A stretch of 64,000 bases of DNA from Mallotus nudiflorus (Eukaryota > Streptophyta > Magnoliopsida > Malpighiales > Euphorbiaceae). The translations under genes were made by a program, and so were the position numbers. Of this stretch, positions 22,997 through 33,789 are shown piece by piece (the stretch's first letter is position 1; every line of letters starts with the position of its first letter). A model generated the notes under the pieces. It saw only the letters and a program-made list of their open reading frames with translations. It searched no databases and was not told the DNA's origin. The DNA lies in contig CANTUR010000195.1 in assembly GCA_947683625.1 (NCBI GenBank), forward strand, positions 1,426,001 to 1,490,000, written 5' to 3'.

Positions 22997-23410
22997 AAAG
23001 TTTCATTAATGCCAAGAGACTCCTCTAAGTCTGATAAGGGTGATCCAACTACTACCCAATAACCTTATCCTCCCTTTAAATGTACTTTTTCGGTTATGCA
23101 CTCAAAACCACCCAAGAAAGGAAGTTATTGTTGTCGATGCTTCTGGTGGACTATTAGTCTTCTTTTGCTCCTTATAGTTATCATCAGAATAGTCATTGGA
23201 ATCCTATACTTAGTTTTCCATCCAAAGCTACCAGATTATTCTATTGACAGAGTTTTTTGTCCAAAGCTACCATAATATTCTATTGATAGATTGCATATAA
23301 CCTAGCTCAATCTAACTTTAGATTCAAGCTTATCAGTTGCATTTGATGTGACTATCATAGCAATGAATCCAAGTTAATCTCTTTTAGTTCAACTAAAAGG
23401 TGATTGCTAC
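22997..23410 (+). pseudogene. NDR1/HIN1-like (NHL, LEA_2) gene fragment
   Basis: The plus strand reads MPRDSSKSDKGDPTTTQ, then MHSKPPKKGSYCCRCFWW, a membrane segment (TISLLLLLIVIIRIVIGILY), LVFHPKLPDYSIDR, then LNLTLDSSLSVAFDVTI and NPS. This is the N-terminal tail, Cys-rich stretch, transmembrane anchor and start of the LEA_2 domain of plant NHL proteins, plasma-membrane proteins linked to defence and stress. A 36-bp block (CCAAAGCTACCA...GATAGA) is tandemly duplicated and several stops are present. The C-terminal half is missing. It lies in the same junction DNA as the MULE-like end at 21688. Confidence 0.78.
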
Positions 23411-23529
23411 TCACTCCACAATACTTTCTTTCTTTTAATAACTTTCTTTCATCTCTACCATTTATTTAAAATTTCCAGTTAGTTACTAATAATTTTCGTT
23501 TGGGCACTCATTATTTTCTATTAATAGAT

Positions 23530-25249
23530 AAAATTTTGTGTCAATTATTTTAATTTTTTTATCAAGATAAACTTAAAATCTAACCATTTCATTCCATTTT
23601 TTATTTGTTCTTATTTTATTATCTATAAAATAATAAAAAATATGAATATTATCATGTACTTTAATTCAATTTTTAATTATATTTTATTTTCAAAGATATA
23701 TTATCCATAAAAAAAATCATTAAAATTCAAAGTCTCAACATACAACATTTTAGCTTACAGATTGCAAAATTGTAGAATTGACACAAAAACATCTCCCTTT
23801 ACCAAAATTGCAAGAAGTTAAAATTGACATTATGCAAGAAGCCAAAGTCAATTCCATGGTCATTCATAGTTACAACATTAATTTATTTATTTATTATTTT
23901 TATAATTATTAAAATAATTTAGAAATATTATATTAAAATAATTTAGAAATATTAAACTATTACTACCAACAACACATTGTTCATATGGTTGTTAGCGACA
24001 TAAACAATTATCCTTTTGCCCATCACATAATATTGTCACATTATTAGACTAAATTTTTTAAATTAATTACATATACTATTCACCATTCATAAATTGGAAA
24101 CATAAAACCATTTAAAGTACAACAAAATCAAAGAAAACACATTTTAATTATCTAAGAGATGGGATCAAAGAATCAAATGATCGATGATTTTATTTACTTA
24201 ATCTTGACATCTATCAAGATTTATGATAGAGTTGGTGTGAGCATGCATGAAGCTTCTTTCATGGCTATTAAAACTTGCAGTTAAGTCTAATCAGCAAAAT
24301 TAGAAGTGCATAACACAATCAAACAAATTATCAGGATTGCATTTAGGGGGCAATTAGTTTGCATTCCAAAATCGGTATCAAAATTAAGAGGAATGGAAAA
24401 GAGAATGGAAATTTGAATAAGATATTTGGTTTCATTAGGGAATGGTAATGGAAATGAGAATCAAATATCATTTAACAACTAAAATTTCTTTTATGAAAAA
24501 ATATTTTTGTAATTATTTTTTAATATAAAATTATAATTATAATTATTTTATATATGAGAAATTAATATTATAATTATGTACTATAAAATATTTATTTATA
24601 AAAATATTATTATAATGTTTTTAAAAAAGTATAAAAATTATTTACTTTTGATAAATATTTTTTATTCAAATATTTAATGCATATATTTTTTAATTTATAT
24701 GTTTCATTTATAAATTTTTAAAATAAATAGTAATATTTAAATATTTAACCAATTTATAATTGATTTAACCTGATTCTAAAGGGAATCAAAAGTCATTCCC
24801 TAAGAAGAAGAGGGGAATGATGATTCTTATTGATGAAGGGAATCACATTCGCATTCTGACATTAATTTCAGTCAACCAAACACTATAAATCAGAATAATT
24901 CATTCTGATTCTGATTCACACCTTTATTTTTTACCAAATAAATGCTCCTTTACACTGATTATGAGAGAATCCATGACAAACAATAGAACTAATTTGAACA
25001 GCTTAATTAGTAGCAAAATTGAGCAAGGAGCTGGACAATTACAAACATAAAAAATATTTGATTTATTAAGAACCCAGTTCAACCATTAAAGGAAGCTTAA
25101 AAAGAGACTACATTAATATAATAATAGTTACATGAAGAGTTGGATTTGCCTTTGCTGTATTAACATTTGATGAAACCCTCACAAGAACACTATTCAAATT
25201 TTATTACCTACCTACTTTTGAAAAAATTAACATCATGAGCATGTTTATT
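23530..25249. repeat. Tandem-array unit 4, 3' flank of PP2C copy 4
   Basis: Collinear with 18480-19484; carries the MITE at 24346-24949. No genes. Confidence 0.75.
24346..24949. mobile_element. PIF/Harbinger-type MITE, TSD TTA
   Basis: 604 bp, left end GGGGGCAATTAGTTTGCATT, right end ...AAATAAATGCTCCT, imperfect inverted termini of ~16 bp. It is flanked by TTA at 24343-24345 and 24950-24952. The empty site in unit 3 (19216-19232) reads GCATTTAGACTGATTACGAG, which proves the insertion. No transposase; interior very AT-rich. Confidence 0.82.
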
Positions 25250-26085
25250 GCTATGATTCAATTGTGCCAACGATCACCATAATATCATTGTACTTGCCAC
25301 CTTTATGTTGGTACTTGGCCCTCTCAGTAGTTGTACTAAACGAAGAGAAGTACTCATAATCAAGAGAGCTAAACAGTGAATTCTGTGATCGTCCAAGCCA
25401 ACAATTCAGGCTCCATCTCCATTTAATCAAAGATTTCAACAACTTCAAATAAAAACATATTATCAAGCCACCCATCTATGCCTAAAACGACAATGTCTCT
25501 AGCTTGTACTTCCACCTTATCCTCATAAGCCAAATTTGGAGAGTCAGAGGTTATCCCCAACTGATACGGATAATTGAAACTGCACTGTTACATCAGTGAC
25601 TTGTACAATAACTTTTTATCTCTGAACACCATGAACCCATTATCACCGACATTCACAAACTTCAAGAAATTATCATCTGTGACAGTTATAATAGAAGCAG
25701 TAGACGATCCCTTTGAAAAAGTGTTAAGATAAGCTTCTTCCAAGACTCGTCCTGGATTAACGAACCCTTTAGCTTCTTTCGTTAAAACTATCACGCAGTT
25801 GTTCATGAGCTCTCTTGCATATTTTCCAGCATCGATCCCTTTCTTAACTTAACTACCAACTCCATAAATGATACTGATCGTGTTCTTTTCTTTAGAAATG
25901 AAGTGGGTGCCTTCTCCTAGTGGTTTCTCCATGTTATCTTTAGGCAAGTAAAAATATCTGATGTTCATCTTCAATCTTGGGACATTGATCTACTAATAAT
26001 GATGGTACTAAAGAAGACTAGTATCAATGTAGCATATAGCGAAAGTAGTAACATAAGAGCATTGACAATTGTGGAGGATGGACAT
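25250..26085 (-). pseudogene. PP2C-type phosphatase copy 4, heavily mutated
   Basis: The minus strand from ATG at 26085 (MSILHNCQCSYVTTF) through KYARELMNNCVIVLTKEAKG, RVLEEAYLNTFSKGSS, NVGDNGFMVFRDKKLLYKS and DGWLDNMF to near 25250. It is full length relative to copy 3 and keeps the 10 bp that copy 3 has lost. The DGVGG metal site is destroyed (IIYGVGS then stop), and the DDIT motif and C-terminus are frameshifted. Not functional. Confidence 0.9.
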
Positions 26086-26205
26086 GGTTATGGTAAGTGT
26101 TAGGATTTTTTTCTTAAAGGTTTTAATAAGGTTTATGAAATAAAGGATTTGAAAAAATAGGAAAGAATTAAACAAAAATGAAGTGTTCATTGATGATTTG
26201 TTTAT

Positions 26206-26587
26206 TGTAGTATAAACTTGTTTTAGCCTAATAAGTCTTTTTGCCCAAACTCAATTTCTATAATTGTTTGACAGCACCATAAGCAAATGGTTAATGAATA
26301 ATGAAGTTAGGTGCATGCAAGAACAATGAACGTGGTTAATTGTTAAGATTAGTTGGTTATTGGTTAATAGGTGTGAATTGTAAGTGTATGGTTAGGATTT
26401 AATTGTATTTGTTTATTTTAATGGTTTAGATTGATTCTCTAGTAGTATAAATAGGGCATCTTACAAAGAGGCTTATGTATCAAAGAAAAAAGAAAAGAAA
26501 AAGAAGTGTAACGAGGCAAAGCTGCTAAATGTGTAAAAGTGTTTGAGAGAGTTTAATAAATATTATTTCAGTGTTTAATGTTCAACA
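26206..26587 (+). repeat. C2 5' LTR
   Basis: Starts TGTAGTATAAACTTG and ends TGTTCAACA. TATAAATA box at 26456-26463. It contains the segment that C1's 5' LTR lacks. Confidence 0.88.
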
Positions 26588-26590
26588 AAG

Positions 26591-26603
26591 TGGTATCAGA
26601 GCC
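26591..26603 (+). other. C2 primer-binding site
   Basis: TGGTATCAGAGCC, Met-tRNA type, three bases after the LTR. Confidence 0.92.
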
Positions 26604-26969
26604 ATATATTGGCCTATAGTATACCAAATCAAAGCTCTTGGAAAGATGAATCCAAAGTCACTTAAATCACCTTAATCGGAGGTGAGGTTTGCTACCAATC
26701 ACCCCGTGAAGTTTACTGCTAAAAACTCAATCAACTCACTAAGTTCAAGTAGAGTCAAGGATGTGAGTCATTAAGCCAAGTCAAACCGAGTCATGAAGTT
26801 AAGTCAAGCCAAGCCAAGCCATTAACCAAGCTGTTAAGAAGTTGACTAAGTTGTTAAGCCGTTGACTGAGTCACAGGGCCATTGACTTTTTAATTAGAGT
26901 CCATCTTAAGGTTTTTTGGTGTTTTGAATCCATCCATGCAATCAAATTTTGAAAATTCTTTCCATATTA

Positions 26970-27690
26970 AGTAGTATGGAAAATAGTGTGGCATCCTTCC
27001 AAGTTCCAATACTTGATAACAATAATTATGATAAAATGGGGTATCAAAATAAAGGCTCTCCTTCGTGCACACTAATGTTTAAGATATCATAGAGAAAGAC
27101 TACATTGAACCAGAAAATGAGGCATCACTATCCCAATATGAAAAGGATAGTTTAAAAGATTCAAGAAAGAAGGATAAGAAAGCTCTTTTTCTAATTTACC
27201 AAGCCCTAGATGATGATAGTTTTGAGAAAATTTTATATACAACCTCTGCTAAATAAGCATGGGAGAAGCTGCAAACATAATATAAAGGAAACAAAAAAAG
27301 TGAAGAAGGTGTGTCTTCAAACTTTAAAAGGAGAGTTTGAATCTTTACACATGAAAGGTGGTAAGTCCATGTCTGATTATTTTTCCAAAATTTTGGCTAT
27401 TTATAATCAGCTAAAAAGTAATTATGAAAAGATAGAAGATTTAAGAATAAGGGAAAAGATAATCTGCTCATTAGACCTAAAATTTGAGCATATTTTTTGT
27501 GACTATAAAAGAGACTAAAGACTTAGAGGAAATGAAGATTGAGTAGCTTCTAGGCTCCTTACAAGCCAATAAAGAGAAGCATAAGAAGCAATAAGGAATC
27601 ACTTAGTAACTCCTCAAACTGTAGCTCAATGATATGCATAGAAGCCAAGGCAATAAAAGAAATCAACGTGGCCAAGGTAGAGGCAAAAGT
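26970..27690 (+). pseudogene. C2 gag
   Basis: Broken frames from about 26970. The clearest (27210-27518) reads MMIVLRKFYIQPL, KVCLQTLKGEFESLHMKGGK, MSDYFSKILAIYNQLKSN and IREKIICSLDLKFEHI, a copia Gag (UBN2) core. The zinc knuckle region is deleted relative to C1. Confidence 0.82.
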
Positions 27691-27695
27691 CATGG

Positions 27696-28025
27696 ATGAG
27701 GTGGAAGTATAAGTCTAATATGACATGCAACATTTTAAGTATGATTCAGCTCTTAGAAAAAGGCTATGATTTTTACATAAAAGATTATAATCTTTTTATA
27801 AAAAATGATGAAGGAGATTTAATAGCCAAAGTAACAATGTCAAAGAATAGACTTTTTTCTTTGAATATTCAAATGATGTTGCAATATTTTTAAAGATCTG
27901 TTACAAAGATACATTATGGTTATGGCATTTTCGATTTAGGCACCTCAACTTTGGAAGTTTAGAACTATTATCAAAGAAGAGAATGATGAGCATACTACCT
28001 TGCATCAAACATCCAAATCAATTTT
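27696..28025 (+). pseudogene. C2 protease-end / GAG-pre-integrase
   Basis: NMTCNILSMIQLLEKGYDFY, IKNDEGDLIAKVTMSKNRLF, then WHFRFRHLNFGSLELLSKKR and LPCIKHPNQFYEG. Corresponds to C1 11430-11740. The protease DTGAS site is missing (deleted). Sequence identity ends at ~28030. Confidence 0.8.
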
Positions 28026-28474
28026 ATGAAGGGTGTTGACATAATGGAAGTCTAAAATAAAAGATATAAATGTTGTGAGTTGTTGCATCATACAGGATTG
28101 GCCATCTAACAACCTTCTATAACTTGTTGATTTATGCACAAATGTTAAGAAATAGGCATCCAAAAATTTGTTGATTCATAAAGAATTCAAATTTTAGGAA
28201 AATAATAATTCTAATTAATCAATTCAATAAAAACTCTCAAAAAAACTCAAAAATTCGAATAAATAATGTTTAAGGAAAACCCTCACTGAAATACTACAAA
28301 AGACAAAAAAAAACCCCAAAAAATAACATAAAAGTTCAAACTAAAATATGAAGCCCTAAATGATGGAATTTGGGCATAAAGCTAGGACACTATATGTATA
28401 GCAAGTAACACTTATTGTAAAGCTCTGAACCATCTTCGTTTTGATATATTATTGGCCTCGTAGTTCCTCTAGAC

Positions 28475-29765
28475 CTAGAAGTTCACTCTCCATTTGTCAA
28501 GCCCATACATGAATGCCAATGCAATTTGGCCCACCTCATTCCCTCCAGGTGACAGACAATTTAGCCTTGAATTTGACATTGCATCATCATTAAAAGAATC
28601 TCTAGTGACAGGAATCAAATGTTTCACATTAGACACATCTACAATGCAAATATGGCTATACAACTTCAGAAGATAAGCATTGGGATTGATCTTCTCTAGC
28701 ACCTCCATTGGACCAATCTTTAGGTCATTATACTCCCCAGCTAGAAAGTGATCCTTAGTCAAGACTACCCATACAAAATCACCCACCTCAGACTCTGAAT
28801 GCCTATGTTCTTTATCTGTAATCTGTTTGTATTTAGAGATAGCAGTAGATAGATTTTCAAAAATTATCTTATGTATATCCTACAATCCTTTAACAAAATT
28901 TACTACTTTCCTATGGACCCTCATCTTACTAACCAGGGACATCAAGTCAAGAGGACCTCCAGGTTGAACTGAATAAATAACCTGAAAATGACTGAAACAT
29001 GTGCTTCGATTAATAACATGGTTGTGAGCAAATTTTGCCTAACATAGTTTCTAATCCCAACCCTTCATATGATCCCCAGCTAAGCAATGCAATAAGGTTC
29101 CAATTATTTGTTCACCACCTCAGTCTGCCCATCTTTTTGAGGGAGATAAGCACTACTGAAATTCAGTTGAATATTATCCATCTTCCACAGGCTACACCAA
29201 AAGTGATGAAGGAAATGGGTATCTCTATCAAAGATAATAGAGGTAGGCAACCCATGAAGATTATACGCTTCTTAAAAAAACAAATGTGCCATATTTATAG
29301 CATATGTAGTCTTCTTATAAAGAATAAAAGTGAACCATCGTAGAAAATCTATCAATAATAATAAAGAAGGAATCATTACCTCGCTGTGTTCGTAGTAACC
29401 CCAACTCAAAATCCATGCTAATATCAGTCTAAGGTTGAGAAGGGACTGGTAGAGGCATATAAAGCCTTGCATTTTATGGCTGACCCCTTGGAAACTTGAT
29501 AGATTTTGCACCTCAGCACAGACTTTTCAACCTCTTTATAAATTAAAGGCCAAAAGTAGGAGACCTGAATCAATTGCAAAGTCCTATCTCTACCAACGTG
29601 CCCTTCTTCATACAATTCCTTAATTATGTATAAGCAAAGGCTACAATTTAGAATACACATCTGGTTACCCTTAAATAAAAGCCCATCATGCAGCAAAAAC
29701 TCTATTTTCCTCCTAGCCTGCATATCTTGCATCACCATAAAAAAATAAGGGTTAGAAGCAAGCAT
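28475..29765 (-). pseudogene. M3 integrase
   Basis: 29424-29765 reads IEFLLHDGLLFKGNQMCI, IKELYEEGHVGRDRTLQLI and YFWPLIYKEVEKSVLRCKIY, the zinc-binding part (H and C ligands seen). The catalytic core, 28800-29420, is heavily broken. The C-terminal part (28475-28786) reads MGDFVWVVLTKDHFLAGEYN, KIGPMEVLEKINPNAYLLKL and VSNVKHLIPV, the GPY/F-type DNA-binding tail. No chromodomain can be read after it. Confidence 0.82.
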
Positions 29766-29865
29766 ATCATGAAAAGAATCAAAACCTAGGCACCTTGACC
29801 CTCATAGTAACCAGTAAACAACTTCTGTGACTTAAACATCAGCCACTTGATTAGTAACTCCAGAC

Positions 29866-30330
29866 TTATGTTTCACCATATAAGTAAACCTCTCTAAATA
29901 AGCCACCCATTAGCATGGTGAGGAGAACTTTATCCTGCTGATGCATATGCCTCAAAGAATTATTATCTGTATAGAAAGTAAATTCTCTATGAAATAGATA
30001 ATGATGCCAATGCCTCACTGCCTGCACTACTGTATAAAACTCCATATCATAAGTGTTGTAATTTAGTTTTGAACTTGATAATTTCTCACTAAAAAAGGTC
30101 ATAGGTTTGCCATTTTGACTTAATACTGCTCTAATTCCTACTTTGGAAGCATCTATATGTAACTCAAAGGGTGAGTTGGATGCACCAAGATTGGTGTAGT
30201 TATAAGGCATTCTTTAATCAATTTGAAGGTTACCTTTACTTCATTTGTCTACTCAAGCCTACTGCCTTTCATGCAATATGTGATTGGAGCCATAATGGTG
30301 CTGAAATTTGTAATAAAACACCTATAGAAT
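29866..30330 (-). pseudogene. M3 RNase H
   Basis: SPFELHIDASKVGIRAVLSQ (first Asp), PMTFFSEKLSSSKLNYNTYD, EFYTVVQAVRHWHHYL and FTFYTDNNSLRHM (TD..SL). A clean open frame at 29866-30210 within an otherwise broken pol. Confidence 0.88.
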
Positions 30331-30379
30331 GATGTCAAGCCATGGAAACTCCTTACTTCTATCAAGGTCGTTGGCCTAG

Positions 30380-31060
30380 GCCACTATTTCACTACTATAA
30401 CCTTTACTTCATCAACCTCTAAACCATCTCCTAAAACCACATACCCCAAAAAATAGCACCTTGGGGGCTATAAATACACATTCTTCATGGCAGCATGGAA
30501 CTTCTCCCTGCACAACACACTAAAAACCTCCTTAACATGCTACATGTGCTCATCATGGTTAGCACTATATATTAGAATATCATCAAAATACACCAAAATG
30601 AATATGCCAATAAAAGGCCTCAATAACTTATTCTTGACACATATTAAAATACATTAGACAAGCCAAATGGCATTACAAGCTATTCATACAACCCCTCTTT
30701 AGTCTTAAATGTTGTTTTCCACTCATCTCCAGGCCTAACCCAAATATAATAATACCCACTCTTCAAATTAAGCTTAGTGAAAATTGTAGAACCACTAATC
30801 TAATAAAGCAAATCATCTAAATGAGGAATGGGAAATCTATATCTTACAGTAATTTTGTTGACGGCTTTGTTGTCCATACATATATGCCAAGAACTGTCCT
30901 TTTTAGGTGTCAAAAGGGCAGGTGCAACATAAGGACTCATGCTCTCTCTATTATGGCCCTTAACTAGCAGCTCCTCCACTTGTCTATGTAATTCCTCATG
31001 CTCACTAGGGCTCATCCTATAATGTGGTCTATTGGGTAAGGCTACTCCAAGCACCAAATC
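30380..31060 (-). pseudogene. M3 reverse transcriptase
   Basis: 30800-31057 reads ALPNRPHYRMSPSEHEEL, VEELLVKG, PKKDSSWHICMDNKAVNK and YRFPIPHLDDLL. Beyond that come FTKLNLKSGYYYI, RPGDEWKTTFKTKEGLYE and LVMPFGLSN. The catalytic YxDD is ruined by stops. The blocks are the standard Ty3 RT order. Confidence 0.88.
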
Positions 31061-31362
31061 AACGTGGTGTAGAATGTTACGTAATAGAGGTAACCCTTAT
31101 GGTAGCTCTTTAGTGCAATAAATGGAGCCATAATTTTTGGAACATGAACTAAATCTATCACTTTTTTCCCCACCAACATATGCCCTATGTTGGATTTTTA
31201 AGATTTCTCATCAAATTAGGCTAAAGATAGTAGGGTTTTAACTTCACCTACTTGCTTAGGTCTCTCCAACACTAGTCTACTAGGCAACAATAGAATTTTA
31301 ACTACATTAAACATAAAACTATATGTGTTAGTTTGCCCTTTATGAGTGACATCCCTATTATA

Positions 31363-31640
31363 CTACCAAGGCCTTCCCAAAAGCAAGTGAAATGCATCCA
31401 TAACAACTGCATCCATAACAACTACATCATAACACATAGTATCTTTGTATTTTAGGTCAATTAAAAAAGGAACCAAGGCACATTTAGACACTGATATTTC
31501 ACCACCCTTTTTAAGCCAAACTAGCTTATAGGGCTTAGGATGTTTGTCGGTTTGAATTTTCAATTTTTGGATAGCCTTATCAGACACAATATTTTTATAA
31601 TTACCACCATCAATCACAAAATGACATACCTTATCCTGGA
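31363..31640 (-). pseudogene. M3 aspartic protease-like region
   Basis: FVIDGGNYKNIVSDKAIQKL, with D-G-G in place of D-[ST]-G as in many plant Ty3 elements, then PYKLVWLKKGGEISVSK and ending FHLLLGRPW. A 15-bp direct repeat duplicates the VVMDA segment. Confidence 0.8.
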
Positions 31641-32665
31641 TGGTACATATGGACTAAAAAATGTTGCTCCGTAGCCAATCATCCTCATCTATAGCTTTTA
31701 GTGTCAAGCAAGCACGTCTAACTATCAATGCAGTCGCAACATCTCCCTTCAACTGAACCTCTTCAACTACTACCTCATCATATGTACCTTCCCTTATAAT
31801 CTTGACTTCATTTTCATTATAGTCATCTATTTCAGTAAACAAAGATGCTTTTGTAGTAGCCTTTTTACATTCAGCTTGCTTATGGCCAGATTCTCCATAA
31901 TAGAAGCATCTTATACCACTATTGGCAACTATTTTCTTAAATTGTGTAGTACCCTTAATAGTGCCAAAACCACTACTACTAATTATTGATTTGTTCAGAC
32001 CACCACTACTATCAATGCCAGCATTAACACTTACAATATTAGCAACATGTCGCGACTATTTCTCCACCATTAACACCCTCTAATGAGCAGTAGAAATATG
32101 ATCAAACATGTTCACAATATCCTGAATCCGCAACTTCAAACCCCCAATGTATTGTGACAATAACTAGTCCTCCATCTCTTGGATTTTAATCCTAGTAATC
32201 AATTAGTGGAATTCAATGGCATAATCATCCACTGATTTCAAGCTATGCTTCATATTCTGCAACTGCTGGTACATCAACCTCTGATAATTATATAGCAAGA
32301 ATATGGCTTATATGTATTTCTTCATTTTCTCCCAATAATTTATTTTCTTCTTACTCAGCTTGGTGTGAGTTAATTTTAACTGTTTCCATGTTATAGCCCT
32401 TCCACATAATATGGTTGTCACTAAAGGCACACATTTGTCTTTTGGCACTCCCTTAAATTCCAAGATCTCCTCAATAGTAACTAGCCAATTAAGGAATTCT
32501 TTAGGTTAAAGGTTGCCATGGAATTCTAGAATTTTAGTTCATATTCCAGTCTCCCAATGCCTCTAATACTCTTTCGCAGCATCCTTTAGACATACATGAG
32601 GCACTTCTTCCTCATACCTTTCCTCATCCTTATAAAAATTCCCATCAATAGATGCCCTATGATTC
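31641..32665 (-). pseudogene. M3 Gag with degenerate zinc knuckle
   Basis: The knuckle at ~31860-31910 reads CFYYGESGHKQAECKK; one Cys has become Tyr, the spacing is otherwise CCHC. Upstream, in broken frames, are QLQNMKHSLKSVDDYAIEFH and YIGGLK, a retrotrans_gag pattern. After the knuckle comes a frame (31654-31842) with YDEVVVEEVQLKGDVATALI. The N-terminus is lost at ~32670. Confidence 0.75.
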
Positions 32666-32674
32666 TTAGGTTTT

Positions 32675-33100
32675 TTTTTACATCACTTAATTAAAAATGT
32701 ATTTCTCAAATTTTCCTAGCCCGATTGCCACTCAACTGAAATGCAGACTCTCGAGTTTTCCTGGCTCAATCACCACTTAACTAAAATGTGATTCGTAGGT
32801 TTTCTTGTCCCAATAGATCACTTAAGTGAAACATGATTATTGGGTTTTCATAGCATGATCACCACTTAAATGAAATGCAGACTCTCAGGTTTTCCTAGCT
32901 CGATCGCCACTCAACTAAAATGCAACTCTCGATTTTCCTGGCTCGATCACCACTTAACTAAAATGTGATTCTTGGGTTTTCTTGGCCCAATAGATCACTC
33001 AAGTGAAATGTGATTCTTGGGTTTTCCCAGCTCAATCACCACTTAAATGAAATGCAGACTGTTAGATTTTCCTAGCCCGATCGCCACTTAACTAAAGTAT
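32675..33100. repeat. Minisatellite array 1, ~44-45-bp unit, ~10 copies
   Basis: The unit runs roughly TTTTCCTAGCCCGATCGCCA plus CTTAACTAAAATGTGATTCT plus TGGG. Copies begin at each TTTTC[CT]TGGCC-like block; two variants (GATCGCC and ATAGATC) alternate. A further partial copy appears after array 2, at 33515-33540. Confidence 0.9.
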
Positions 33101-33515
33101 AAACTTCGGGGATGCAACCCAAATAATCTTTTCTTAATCACAAGCTTCAAGGATACTACCCAAATAACCCTTTCTTAATCCTTGAGCTTTGGGGGGTACT
33201 ATCTGAACAACCCTTTCTTGATCATGAGCTTTGGGAATACTACCCGAATAGCCCTCTCTTAATCCTCGAGCTTCAAAGATACTACCCAAATGACCCTCTC
33301 TCGATCATGAGCTTCAAGGATACTACCCGAACAGCCCTTTCTTGATCCTTGAGCTTTGGGGATACTACCTAAATAGCCTTTTCTTAATTCAAGCTTCAGG
33401 GATACTACTCAAACAACCCTTTCTTGATTATAAGCTTTGGGGATACTACTCGAATACCCTTTTCTTAATCCTCAAGCTTTAACGATACTACCCGAATAGC
33501 TCTTTCTTCCAAAAT
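33100..33515. repeat. Minisatellite array 2, ~42-43-bp unit, ~10 copies
   Basis: The unit is roughly GAGCTTTGGGGATACTACCC followed by GAATAGCCCTTTCTTGATCC. Directly abuts array 1. Position: between the accessory ORF of M2 and where the M2 3' LTR is expected. Tandem repeats in that 3' untranslated zone are a known feature of Tat-lineage elements. Confidence 0.9.
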
Positions 33516-33540
33516 ATAATCCTTGGGTTTTCCTAGCCCA

Positions 33541-33789
33541 CGACATTGCTCAAAATTTATTTATTATTTTCTTCTCATTTTCATTTTTTGAATTCTCCTT
33601 TCTTGATATTAACCCCTTCATTCTCCCTTTTTCTTTTCTTCTCATTTTTCTTTAAAGAAAAACCTAACTCAAACCCTATTTTACTATATAATCTCACTTT
33701 CTCTTTTTCTTTTTCTTCCTCTTTTTTTCTCTTTTCATTCTCTTCTCTTCTCCTTCATTTTTCTTTCCCATACTCATATTCTTTTGAAA
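33541..33789 (+). promoter_or_regulatory. Pyrimidine-rich leader before the M2 accessory ORF
   Basis: T/C-rich stretch (many TTTTTCTTTT runs) ending at ATG 33790. A plausible 5' untranslated leader of the antisense ORF; no TATA box assigned. Confidence 0.35.

Larger units (their letters stand above)
26206..28030 (+). mobile_element. C2: truncated Ty1/copia of the same family as C1
   Basis: A 5' LTR, primer site, gag and protease-to-pre-integrase region collinear with C1 9506-11740, then loss of homology near 28030. Integrase core, RT, RNase H and 3' LTR are absent. It has an internal deletion that fuses the end of gag to the HVPNMTCN region (~27700). Inserted in the 5' flank of PP2C copy 4, an equivalent position to C1 but a different site. 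Confidence 0.88.
28031..32670 (-). mobile_element. M3: 5'-truncated Ty3/gypsy element (chromovirus-like)
   Basis: The minus strand encodes Gag with knuckle, protease, RT, RNase H and integrase in Ty3 order, of a family different from M1/M2/A/B. A TGTTGACA at ~28034-28041 may mark its end inside C2. At the Gag end (32670) it stops abruptly at the minisatellite array; no 5' LTR is seen. 28040-28470 is its 3' non-coding region, possibly with LTR remnants, not delimited. Confidence 0.8.

Noticed and set aside
32675..33515. CRISPR-like regular repeats
   Set aside because: Units are directly tandem and diverged with no unique spacers, and the DNA is from a plant; minisatellites.
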